NCBI GenBank assembly: GCA_045648445.1
Contig: JAZRNY010000006.1
Span: forward strand, 1 to 38,565
Origin: SIG607 sp045648445
GTDB lineage: Bacteria; Bacillota; Clostridia; Oscillospirales; Acutalibacteraceae
DNA length: 38,565 bases
Reading direction: 5' to 3'
Made by a program: the position numbers and the translations under genes. A model generated the notes under the pieces. That model was not told the origin of the DNA. It saw only the letters and a program-made list of their open reading frames with translations, and did not search any database. Below, in pieces: positions 31,814 through 38,565 of this stretch; position 1 is the first letter of the stretch, and every line of letters starts with the position of its first letter.

Positions 31814-32347
31814 ATGGAAGAAATTTTGTATTATATAGGTCAAGGATTTGGCATTATTGCCGTAATTTTAGGATTTGTGAATTATCAGGTTAAAACAAGA
31901 GAACAGGTATTGTACGTTCATATAGCAACGACACTTGTATTTGCCGTTCATTTTGCTTTACTTAAGGAATATCCCACTGCTATTATGCAACTTGTGGGAA
32001 CTACCCGTAATATTGTTTTTTATCACGTTGGTAAAAAAGGTTACGTTAGTAAGGGTTGGGCAATACTGTTTGCCGCTTTAATGGGAACGTTTGGTTCAGT
32101 GTCTATGTTTGTTATAGGCAATGGTGAATGGTATGCGATTATTTGTATATTAGGACTTGTTATAAATTCTTATGCAATGTCTTTTGTGAATCCCAACAGC
32201 GTTAGAAAAAGTATCCTCGTTTCTTCGCCTTTAGTATTGGCTTACGACATGCTTGTTACTTCTGTAGGAGGAGCAATTTATGAGGCTATTGTAATAGTGT
32301 CTTCTATAATCGGACTTATACGTTACGGAAAAGAGAAGGATAAATAA
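31814..32347 (+). CDS. YgjV-family inner membrane protein
   Basis: A 177-aa protein with about five or six helices. The text GFVNYQVKTREQVLYVHIATTLVFAVHFALL, then PTAIMQLVGTTRNIV, is typical of the YgjV family, whose function is unknown. ATG 31814 follows GGAGG. Its stop TAA overlaps the next ATG by one base (TAATG). It shares the operon with the ZIP transporter. Confidence 0.75.
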   Translation: MEEILYYIGQGFGIIAVILGFVNYQVKTREQVLYVHIATTLVFAVHFALLKEYPTAIMQLVGTTRNIVFYHVGKKGYVSKGWAILFAALMGTFGSVSMFVIGNGEWYAIICILGLVINSYAMSFVNPNSVRKSILVSSPLVLAYDMLVTSVGGAIYEAIVIVSSIIGLIRYGKEKDK

Positions 32348-33036
32348 TGAGAGACGATATTTGTACCATACCGATTACCGAAGTATTTGAGGTAAACGAC
32401 GGTTGTCCTATATGCAGAATGTATAATACCGTTCAAGAAAGAATCGTCGATTACATAATGGGCGCCGCTATGATGGAGCCTGACGTTCGCACAGTTACCA
32501 ATAAAACCGGTTTTTGTGAAAAGCATTACGTTAATATGATGGGCAAACGCGGTAGACTGCAACTTGCGCTTATGCTTGAATCACACGTTGACAGTATTAA
32601 TAATACTGCCCTTGCTAAAGGCATTTTTAACGGTGTTAAAGCAAAAGGCGATAAGGTAAGACGTATTACAGATTCTTGTTTTATTTGCGATAAAATAGAG
32701 TGGGGTATGAGCAGAATGCTTGAAACCCTTTACCGTTGTTACGAAACCGAAATGGATTTCAGAAAAATGTTTAACGAACAGAGTATGTTCTGTCTTGCGC
32801 ATTTTGAACTTTTACAAAGTCTTGCTGACAAAAAGAAGATGAAGTCTTATTTTAGTGAATTTAATAAAAATCTTACCCGTATTACCGAGGAATACTCAAA
32901 AACTTTACATTCTGATTTAAAGCATTACTGTTCTATGTATGATTACCGAAACAGTTCTAAGGATGCCGACTGGGGCAATTCTAAAGATGCGGTAGAAAGA
33001 ACCATTTCTTTCCTTACGGGAACAACTATAGAATAA
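32347..33036 (+). CDS. DUF6062 family protein with paired Cys motifs
   Basis: A 229-aa cytoplasmic protein with two repeats of the same metal-site-like pattern. The first has GCPIC (about 19-23) and FCEKHY (about 57-62). The second has SCFIC and FCLAHF some 45 residues later. The set suggests two bound metal ions, zinc or iron-sulfur, in a helical protein. It fits the DUF6062 family common in gut Clostridia and of unknown role. It is the last gene of the SGNH-ZIP operon, so a link to metal handling is conceivable. Confidence 0.72.
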   Translation: MRDDICTIPITEVFEVNDGCPICRMYNTVQERIVDYIMGAAMMEPDVRTVTNKTGFCEKHYVNMMGKRGRLQLALMLESHVDSINNTALAKGIFNGVKAKGDKVRRITDSCFICDKIEWGMSRMLETLYRCYETEMDFRKMFNEQSMFCLAHFELLQSLADKKKMKSYFSEFNKNLTRITEEYSKTLHSDLKHYCSMYDYRNSSKDADWGNSKDAVERTISFLTGTTIE

Positions 33037-33082
33037 AATTCATAGTATATAGCATGAAAATTTAACTGAAAGGTTAATATAT

Positions 33083-34027
33083 ATGATTTGTAAAAATATA
33101 CTCGAAGCAATGGGGAATACCCCAATTATAAAATTAAATAATATAGTTAATGAAGAAAGCGCCGACGTACTCGTTAAATTCGAAGGACTTAACGTAGGTG
33201 GTTCTATTAAGACCCGCACTGCGTATAATATGGTGCTTAATGCTATAAACAAAGGCGTTATAAACGAAAATACCGTTATAGTTGAACCAACCAGCGGAAA
33301 TCAGGGAATCGGTCTTGCGTTGGTGGGCGCAGTTCTCGGCATAAAGGTTAAAATCATTATGCCCGATTCGGTAAGTGAAGAAAGACGTAAACTCGTTCGT
33401 CATTATGGCGCAGACGTTATACTTGTTCACGATGCAGGGAATATAGGGCTTTGTATTGAAGAATGTGTAAATCTTGCTCTTAAAATGAAAGCAGAAGATA
33501 AAAACGTATTCGTTCCTCAACAATTCGAAAATCCTGCCAATCCTGAAATTCAAAGAAACGCTACGGCAAAAGAAATTTTAAGTCAGGTTGATGGGCCTAT
33601 TCACGGTTTTTGTTCGGGTATAGGTACGGGTGGTACAATTACCGGTATAGGAGAAGTTTTAAAAGAGGCTAATCCCAAAATGACAATATGGGCAGTAGAA
33701 CCTGATAATGCCGCAATACTTTCGGGCGGTTCTATTGGTACTCATATTCAAATGGGTATTGGTGATGGTGTTATCCCCAAAATTCTTAATCAGCAAATTT
33801 ATGAAGACGTTTGCATTATTAAGGACGAGGAGGCTATCGCTACTGCAAAGGCTTTGGCATCTAAAGAAGGTATTATGTGTGGTATAAGTAGCGGAACTAA
33901 CGTTGCCGCCGCCCTTAAACTTGCCAAAAAACTCGGTAAAGGAAAAACCGTTGTAACGGTGCTTCCGGATACTGCCGAAAGATATTTTTCTACACCTCTT
34001 TTTGATGAAGATATTATATACGTATAA
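33083..34027 (+). CDS. cysK: Cysteine synthase-family PLP enzyme
   Basis: A 314-aa fold-type II PLP enzyme. Lys43 in GGSIKTRTAYNM is the PLP lysine, PTSGNQGIGLA (69-79) binds substrate, and GIGTGGTITGIG holds the PLP phosphate. It has the length and order of O-acetylserine sulfhydrylase (CysK), which makes cysteine from O-acetylserine and sulfide. Two usual motifs differ: SIKTR instead of S(V/I)KDR, and TSGNQG instead of TSGNTG. A related activity, such as cystathionine beta-synthase-like or diaminopropionate chemistry, is therefore not excluded. GAAAGG lies upstream. The gene stands in its own unit, before an MBL-fold hydrolase. Confidence 0.82.
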   Translation: MICKNILEAMGNTPIIKLNNIVNEESADVLVKFEGLNVGGSIKTRTAYNMVLNAINKGVINENTVIVEPTSGNQGIGLALVGAVLGIKVKIIMPDSVSEERRKLVRHYGADVILVHDAGNIGLCIEECVNLALKMKAEDKNVFVPQQFENPANPEIQRNATAKEILSQVDGPIHGFCSGIGTGGTITGIGEVLKEANPKMTIWAVEPDNAAILSGGSIGTHIQMGIGDGVIPKILNQQIYEDVCIIKDEEAIATAKALASKEGIMCGISSGTNVAAALKLAKKLGKGKTVVTVLPDTAERYFSTPLFDEDIIYV

Positions 34028-34069
34028 ATAAATCGGCTTTTATACGAATTATGAAAGGGTGTTTTTTGT

Positions 34070-34936
34070 ATGGATAATACGCTGTTGTATCAACTTACCG
34101 AAACAAGTAAGTTTATGATGTCTTTTGTTATTGTTACAAAAAATAATAATTGCATTGTGGTTGATGGTGGCAGACAGGAAGATATGCCGCTGCTAAAGGA
34201 ATATGTAGGTTCACGTCATATTTCTGCTTGGATACTTACACACCCTCATTCAGATCATATAAGCGGAATTATGAGCGAAATAAAGAAAAACCGTCTTGCT
34301 GATTTTGACGTAGAAAAGATTTATTATAACTTTCCGCCGATAAGTCTTATGGATAAAACTGAAGACGTTCCCGACGTAAAATATTATGTAAGTGAATTTG
34401 AAGAGGTTTTGGTAGAATTCACAAATGAAATAGAACCTCGTATTAAAAATATTTCTCATATAGTAAAACAAGGCGAAAGCATACAGATTGACGAATGTAA
34501 AATTGATTTTATATTTACCTTCCACGACGGTATTTATTCAAATATGATGAACGATGCTTCCTTGGTATTTAAGGTTACCACGCCTAATAAATCGGTACTG
34601 TTTTTGGGTGATTTAGGACCCGACGGCGGTGATATTCTTTATCGTGAATCGCGACATTTGTTAAAATCTGATATTGTGCAAATGGCACATCACGGACATA
34701 TGAACGTCGGTATGGAAGTTTATGCCGCAATAAAACCCGAAATTTGTCTTTGGTGCTGTCCTGAGTGGCTTTATGACGAAGCAGAAGTTCCGTCGTATTT
34801 ATCTGATGTCGAAAAACTTATGAAAATGAAACGCATACGAATGTACGGCACCGCGGTAACAAGACAGTGGATGGATATTTTGGGCGTAAAAAAACACTAT
34901 GTAACCAAAGACGGAACACAGTGTATTGAAGTTTAG
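34070..34936 (+). CDS. Metallo-beta-lactamase-fold hydrolase (ComEC C-terminal-like)
   Basis: A 288-aa protein with the metal motif THPHSDH (57-63), a second-site LFLGDLGPDGGD and MAHHGH near 205, as in ComEC/Rec2-type MBL domains and phosphorylcholine-esterase-like enzymes. No membrane helices or signal peptide are present, so it is a soluble stand-alone hydrolase. It probably acts on a phosphodiester, but this is by family only. GAAAGGG precedes ATG 34070. A histidine phosphatase gene follows after 12 bp, so the two are co-transcribed. Confidence 0.82.
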   Translation: MDNTLLYQLTETSKFMMSFVIVTKNNNCIVVDGGRQEDMPLLKEYVGSRHISAWILTHPHSDHISGIMSEIKKNRLADFDVEKIYYNFPPISLMDKTEDVPDVKYYVSEFEEVLVEFTNEIEPRIKNISHIVKQGESIQIDECKIDFIFTFHDGIYSNMMNDASLVFKVTTPNKSVLFLGDLGPDGGDILYRESRHLLKSDIVQMAHHGHMNVGMEVYAAIKPEICLWCCPEWLYDEAEVPSYLSDVEKLMKMKRIRMYGTAVTRQWMDILGVKKHYVTKDGTQCIEV

Positions 34937-34948
34937 GAGTGTTAAAAA

Positions 34949-35662
34949 ATGTTGTTCTTTTATATTCGTCACGGAGACCCTACATATAATCCGGATGAAT
35001 TAACACCGCTCGGTCACCGTCAGGCAGAGGCTATAGCCAAAAGACTTGCTCTTTACGGAATTAATAAGATATATTCTTCAACTTCTAACAGAGCCTATGA
35101 AACAGCAGTACCTACTGCCGAAATACTTAAAAAGGATATAGAAAAACTGGATTTTTGTAACGAGGGTTACGCTTGGAAAGATTTTACTGTTGTAAGAGAA
35201 ACGGGAAGAAATTGGGGGTTTCAAGATAAAGAAACCAGAAAGCACTTTTTAAGCAAAGAGGTACTTTCGCTAAAGGATAAATGGTACGAATTTGAGGGCT
35301 TTGCCGATAATGATTTTAAAAAAGGCGTAACTCGTGTGGCTAAAGAAAGCGACGCATTTTTTAAAAACTTGGGTTATGAACATATTGAAGGCACCGGAAC
35401 TTATAAAGTTTTAAAAGATAATAATGATAGAGTGGCAATGTTTGCTCATCAGGGATTTGGACTTGCGTTTTTAAGTCATATTTTAGATATTCCATATCCT
35501 GTTTTTTCAATGCATTTTGATACTACCCATACAGGAATGACCGTTATAGAGTTTAAAAACGAAGACGGGATTTGCGCTCCGAAAATTTTAACCCTTTCAA
35601 ATGATTCGCACATTTATAAGGATGGTTTACCTACTGCCTACAACAATGGCACAAGATTTTAA
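34949..35662 (+). CDS. Histidine phosphatase family protein
   Basis: A 237-aa enzyme with the RHG motif at Arg7-His8-Gly9 and LTPLGHRQAEAIAKRL, the phosphoglycerate-mutase-like signature. SSTSNRAYETA has the second arginine, and MFAHQGFG supplies the second histidine. It should be a phosphatase using a phospho-histidine intermediate; its substrate is unknown. GGAG lies before ATG 34949. It is second in an operon with the MBL-fold hydrolase and ends at a strong terminator. Confidence 0.87.
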   Translation: MLFFYIRHGDPTYNPDELTPLGHRQAEAIAKRLALYGINKIYSSTSNRAYETAVPTAEILKKDIEKLDFCNEGYAWKDFTVVRETGRNWGFQDKETRKHFLSKEVLSLKDKWYEFEGFADNDFKKGVTRVAKESDAFFKNLGYEHIEGTGTYKVLKDNNDRVAMFAHQGFGLAFLSHILDIPYPVFSMHFDTTHTGMTVIEFKNEDGICAPKILTLSNDSHIYKDGLPTAYNNGTRF

Positions 35663-35666
35663 ATAA

Positions 35667-35704
35667 ATAAAGGAGATTTCAATTTAGAAATCTCCTTTAT
35701 TTTA
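35667..35704. terminator. Bidirectional terminator
   Basis: ATAAAGGAGATTTC (35667-35680) and GAAATCTCCTTTAT (35687-35700) form a perfect 14-bp stem with a 6-nt loop between convergent genes. Confidence 0.9.
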
Positions 35705-36292
35705 TAGGTCGTCAAAGTCTTGTTCGCTAACAATGTTTTTGTCTTTATGTCGTTTTGAGTTAGATTTTTTGTTATGTCTTTTAAAACGCGCCAAATTTAT
35801 AAAAGCAATTATATCAAATAAGGCGTTTGCAATTAGAAAAGCGCCACTTGCTATTATCATTGCCTTTTGTTCAAATGGCGTAAAAATAAGAAGTAGAGCA
35901 ATAATCAAAGTGATGGCTGCGCAAACCACGTTGACTTTATACGCCTTAACGTCAGACAAACGCATTTCGTATGAACTGATAAACTTTCCTAAAGCGTCAA
36001 TAAGCAATATGCTTCCTATAAAAAGCCAAAGTATTCTTGTGAACATTCCCGGATAAAGCAAGAACAAAAGACCGAAAGATCCTACCAGTCCTGCAGGGAT
36101 AAGCAAAGGCCAATTACGAAAATCGTTAGCCTTTAAATAGGGGATAGACAAATAAATGCTTATAATAAGTAAAATTACACCCAAAATATAATTCAAGGCG
36201 GTTTGAACGAAATGTGGGAACAGCACCATAATCAATCCGAGCGCCAAAGAGAATATTGGAATAAGATAATAATTCTTTGATTTTAATTTCAT
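35702..36292 (-). CDS. DUF308 (HdeD-like) membrane protein
   Basis: A 196-aa protein with about six short membrane helices in three hairpins. It has the IPIFSLALGLIMVLFP, then ILGVILLIISIYLSI, pattern of the DUF308/HdeD family, and a basic, Lys/Arg-rich C-terminal tail (about 168-185). The function is unknown; the E. coli relative HdeD is linked to acid tolerance, which may not apply. ATG 36292 has a weak GAAGGC site. It is convergent to the phosphatase operon. Confidence 0.8.
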   Translation of the reverse strand: MKLKSKNYYLIPIFSLALGLIMVLFPHFVQTALNYILGVILLIISIYLSIPYLKANDFRNWPLLIPAGLVGSFGLLFLLYPGMFTRILWLFIGSILLIDALGKFISSYEMRLSDVKAYKVNVVCAAITLIIALLLIFTPFEQKAMIIASGAFLIANALFDIIAFINLARFKRHNKKSNSKRHKDKNIVSEQDFDDL

Positions 36293-36378
36293 AAAAAAGC
36301 CTTCTTTATATGTTTATGTTATTATTTTACACCTTTTTTGCCAGTTAGTCAAATTTTTGATAAATTTATAAAAATATG

Positions 36379-36407
36379 TTGCATTTCAAAAACAAATGTG
36401 TTATAAT
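36379..36407 (+). promoter_or_regulatory. Promoter of rpsB-tsf
   Basis: TTGCAT (36379-36384), 17 bp, then TATAAT (36402-36407) with TG nearby. Confidence 0.85.
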
Positions 36408-36413
36408 CTTTAG

Positions 36414-36529
36414 GCTGCCTTAATAGGCAGTAATATAATACACACATTCCGCTTTTATGCAGAAGGTCTCTTTTGCCGGAGTAACCTGTAGTGAGCGGGG
36501 TGGAGGTTTTAACCTTAGGAGGAATAAAA
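36414..36529 (+). promoter_or_regulatory. Structured 5' leader of rpsB
   Basis: About 115 nt of leader. It opens with CTGCCT-TAAT-AGGCAG (36415-36430), a 6-bp hairpin at the transcript start. Further on, CCGCT and AGCGG can pair across a ~40-nt region. The end is AGGAGG before the ATG. Ribosomal-protein leaders often bind their own product (S2 here), so autoregulation is possible. I do not recognise a defined leader family. Confidence 0.5.
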
Positions 36530-37291
36530 ATGGCAGTAGTATCTATGAAACAGTTGCTCGAAGCAGGTGTTCATTTCGGACATCAAACTCGTCGCTGGAA
36601 CCCGAAAATGGCTGAGTACATTTTCACAGAAAGAAACGGTATTTACATTATCGACCTTCAGAAAACCGTTAAGAAATTAAATGAAGCATATCTTTTTGCT
36701 CGTGAAATTTCTGCAGAAGGCAAGGATATCCTTTTTGTAGGTACCAAAAAACAGGCTCAGGATTCTGTAAAGGAAGAAGCAGAAAATTGCGGTATGCCTT
36801 ACGTTAACGCTCGTTGGCTCGGTGGTATGCTCACAAACTTCAGCACCATTCAAAAGAGAATTGCTCGTTTAAAGCAACTCAGAGAAATGGAAGCAGACGG
36901 CACTTTTGATCTTCTCCCCAAAAAAGAAGTTGTAGGCCTTAACCTTGAAATTGAAAAACTTGAAAAATATCTTGGCGGTATCAAAGATATGAAGAAAGTA
37001 CCCGGTGCTCTCTTTATCGTTGACCCCAGAAAAGAAAGAATTGCTGTTGCAGAGGCTAAAAAACTTGGTATTCCGATTATTGCTATCGTTGATACCAACT
37101 GTGATCCTGATGAAATCGATGCAGTTATCCCCGGTAACGATGACGCTATCCGCGCTGTAAAACTTATCGCTGAAACTATCGGTGCTGCTATTATCGAAGG
37201 CCGTCAGGGCGAACAGTCTGCTCCTGCTGCTACTGAAGAAGTTGCTGAAGAAGTAACTATGGAAGAAGTTGCAGAAACTGTTGCAGAATAA
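36530..37291 (+). CDS. rpsB: 30S ribosomal protein S2
   Basis: A 253-aa protein with the unmistakable S2 sequence: LLEAGVHFGHQTRRWNPKM near the N-terminus, YIFTERNGIYIIDLQKT, ARWLGGMLTNF and PGALFIVDPRKE. The tail is acidic, ending in a run of Glu/Val/Ala. I use ATG 36530 behind AGGAGG; the longer frame starting at 36491 lies in the leader. It is followed by tsf with 34 bp between, the usual bacterial order. Confidence 0.97.
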   Translation: MAVVSMKQLLEAGVHFGHQTRRWNPKMAEYIFTERNGIYIIDLQKTVKKLNEAYLFAREISAEGKDILFVGTKKQAQDSVKEEAENCGMPYVNARWLGGMLTNFSTIQKRIARLKQLREMEADGTFDLLPKKEVVGLNLEIEKLEKYLGGIKDMKKVPGALFIVDPRKERIAVAEAKKLGIPIIAIVDTNCDPDEIDAVIPGNDDAIRAVKLIAETIGAAIIEGRQGEQSAPAATEEVAEEVTMEEVAETVAE

Positions 37292-37325
37292 TTTGCATTA
37301 ATTTATAGAAAAGAGGAAAAGTATT

Positions 37326-38237
37326 ATGGCTTTTACTGCTAAAGACGTACAGGCTCTCCGTGAGAAAACCGGTTGCGGTATGATGGACTGCAAAAAGGCT
37401 CTCGTTGAGTGCGATGGAAATATGGAAGCAGCAGTTGACTACCTCAGAGAAAAAGGTCTTGCTTCTCAGGCTAAAAAGTCCGGAAGAATTGCTGCTGAAG
37501 GTACCGTTGCTGCTATAGTTAAAAACGGCGTAGGTGCTCTTGTTGAATTAAACTCTGAGACTGACTTCGTAGCTAACGGCGAAGGCTTCAAGGCTCTTGC
37601 TGACAAAATTGCTGAAATCGTTGTTGACGAAAATCCTGCTGACATGGACGCTCTTCTTGCTACTTCTAAAGACGGTCAGACCGTTGAAGAAATGGTACAG
37701 GAACTCTTCCTTGCTATCAGAGAAAACATCAAAGTTCGTCGTTTCATTCGTTATGAAGGTAAGGTTGTTTCTTACGTTCACGGCGGAGGTAAAATCGGTG
37801 TTCTCGTTAACTTCGAAACCGAAGCAGATGCTGATAACGCTGAACTCGTTGCTTGCGGTAAGAACGTAGCAATGCAGATTGCTGCTATGAACCCTGCTTT
37901 CCTTGATGAAGCAAGTGTTCCCGCAGATGTAATCGAAAAAGAAAAAGCAATCATGGTTGCTCAAATGAAAGAAGATCCTAAAATGGCTAATAAGCCCGAA
38001 GCAGTTCTCGGCAAAATCGTTGAGGGCAAAATGGGCAAGTACTATAAGGAAAACTGTCTTGTTGAACAGCAGTACGTTATCGACGGTGACCTTACCGTTG
38101 GTAAGTATGTAGAAAGCGTTGCTAAGGCTCTCGGCACTCCCGTTAAAATCGCTTCTTACGTTCGTTTCGAAAAGGGCGAAGGTATTGAAAAGCGCGTTGA
38201 CGATTTCGCTGCTGAAGTTGCTGCAATGGCAAAATAA
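37326..38237 (+). CDS. tsf: Translation elongation factor Ts
   Basis: A 303-aa nucleotide exchange factor for EF-Tu. The N-terminal UBA-like part is KDVQALREKTGCGMMDCKKAL, the contact motif is LNSETDFVA (around residues 75-83), and the dimer domain follows. GAGG precedes ATG 37326. The operon's end is disturbed: an IS3-family end begins 28 bp after the stop, with no terminator hairpin between. Confidence 0.97.
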   Translation: MAFTAKDVQALREKTGCGMMDCKKALVECDGNMEAAVDYLREKGLASQAKKSGRIAAEGTVAAIVKNGVGALVELNSETDFVANGEGFKALADKIAEIVVDENPADMDALLATSKDGQTVEEMVQELFLAIRENIKVRRFIRYEGKVVSYVHGGGKIGVLVNFETEADADNAELVACGKNVAMQIAAMNPAFLDEASVPADVIEKEKAIMVAQMKEDPKMANKPEAVLGKIVEGKMGKYYKENCLVEQQYVIDGDLTVGKYVESVAKALGTPVKIASYVRFEKGEGIEKRVDDFAAEVAAMAK

Positions 38238-38265
38238 TTACCTTAAACTAAAAGCATTCGCTTAA

Positions 38266-38565
38266 TGAACTGCCCCAATTTGTGCAGACAGCATAAAAAG
38301 GCACACTATGGTAGTGCGTATTAAATTTTAAGCGACATACTGACTTCGTTTTTCAAGCGGAGTCAGTTTTGTTTTTATCTGTATTCTTTCATGATTGTAG
38401 AAATGAATGTATTCTCCTATGAGGAGGCGAGCCTCCTCATAGGTTTTGAGTTTTGTGCGATAAATGCACTCCGTCTTAAGAATTGAGAAAAAGTTTTCAG
38501 CCATCGCATTGTCATAAGGATTTCCTTTGCTTGACATTGAAGGCGTTATGCCGTATGATTGTGTT
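38266..38565 (-). mobile_element. IS3-family insertion sequence, one end (continues beyond window)
   Basis: A terminal sequence starting TGAACTGCCCCAATTTGTGC at 38266 resembles the inverted-repeat ends of IS3/IS150-type elements. It is followed by ~60 noncoding bases and then the transposase gene reading leftwards. The other end and the target duplication lie outside the window. Confidence 0.8.
38328..38565 (-). CDS. IS3-family transposase (OrfB/integrase core), C-terminal part
   Basis: The reading frame is open to the window edge, giving the last ~78 residues of the transposase. SYGITPSMSSKGNPYDNAMAENFFS and LKTECIYR are typical of the IS3-family DDE integrase core. The glutamate of the DDE triad is in AMAENFFS. 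The end matches other OrfB proteins (ERIQIKTKLTPLEKRSQY). The start and the other catalytic residues are outside the window. Confidence 0.93.
   Translation of the reverse strand, partial: TQSYGITPSMSSKGNPYDNAMAENFFSILKTECIYRTKLKTYEEARLLIGEYIHFYNHERIQIKTKLTPLEKRSQYVA

Noticed and set aside
37548..37964. 138-codon minus-strand frame inside tsf
   Set aside because: It is a codon-bias shadow of the strongly biased tsf gene.

Overview
The window is a piece of a low-GC Bacillota chromosome, most likely an anaerobic, gut-type member of the Clostridia (Oscillospirales-like). The reasons are the rRNA and tRNA style, strong AGGAGG ribosome sites, extended -10 promoters of the form TGnTATAAT, a glycyl radical enzyme with its activase, a V-type ATPase operon, and families typical of that group (DUF6062, DUF308, YcxB, DUF5050). 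Placement below class is inference.

Layout. 1-600 is the 3' end of an rRNA operon in the order 23S, tRNA-Lys, tRNA-Glu, 5S, tRNA-Asn. 600-2400 holds a terminator, degenerate tRNA-Asn fragments, and two copies of an unusual hairpin-array element on either side of an XRE/TPR regulator. 2500-5520 is an overlapping trio: ECF-type sigma factor, single-pass membrane protein, and PASTA plus DUF5050 propeller protein. 5660-9630 has two small membrane proteins, an SGNH hydrolase and a Cache-GGDEF diguanylate cyclase.

9700-18950 is a carbohydrate and fermentation region. It holds an AraC regulator divergent from a Gfo/Idh/MocA-like protein, a sialate O-acetylesterase-type enzyme, a third hairpin-array copy driving a YcxB-like gene followed by a sialidase-fold protein, and a second AraC regulator divergent from a glycyl radical enzyme and its activase. 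19028-22904 has an ABC exporter pair, a small XRE repressor divergent from an OB-fold protein, a dense intergenic repeat patch, an isochorismatase-family hydrolase and a lipoprotein.

22920-30310 is a complete seven-gene V-type ATPase operon of the chlamydial/spirochaete/Bacteroides layout (E, DUF2764, A, B, D, I, K). The rotor carries Na+-type ligands. 30340-33040 is an operon of SGNH esterase, ZIP transporter, YgjV-like and DUF6062 proteins behind a promoter with a dyad between its boxes. 33083-35662 has a cysteine-synthase-like enzyme, a metallo-beta-lactamase-fold hydrolase and a histidine phosphatase. A convergent DUF308 protein follows, then rpsB-tsf with a structured leader, and an IS3-family element that runs off the window end.

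The most unusual signal is the roughly 220-bp hairpin-array element (787-1006, 2177-2398, 13089-13311). Each copy starts with a UUCG-capped terminator hairpin, continues as seven or eight small hairpins, and ends in a TTGATT -35 box. The linkers of the left half are reverse complements of those of the right half, and both change together in the third copy. The first hairpin can instead pair with the centre of the element, and that pairing is kept in all three copies although its sequence differs.
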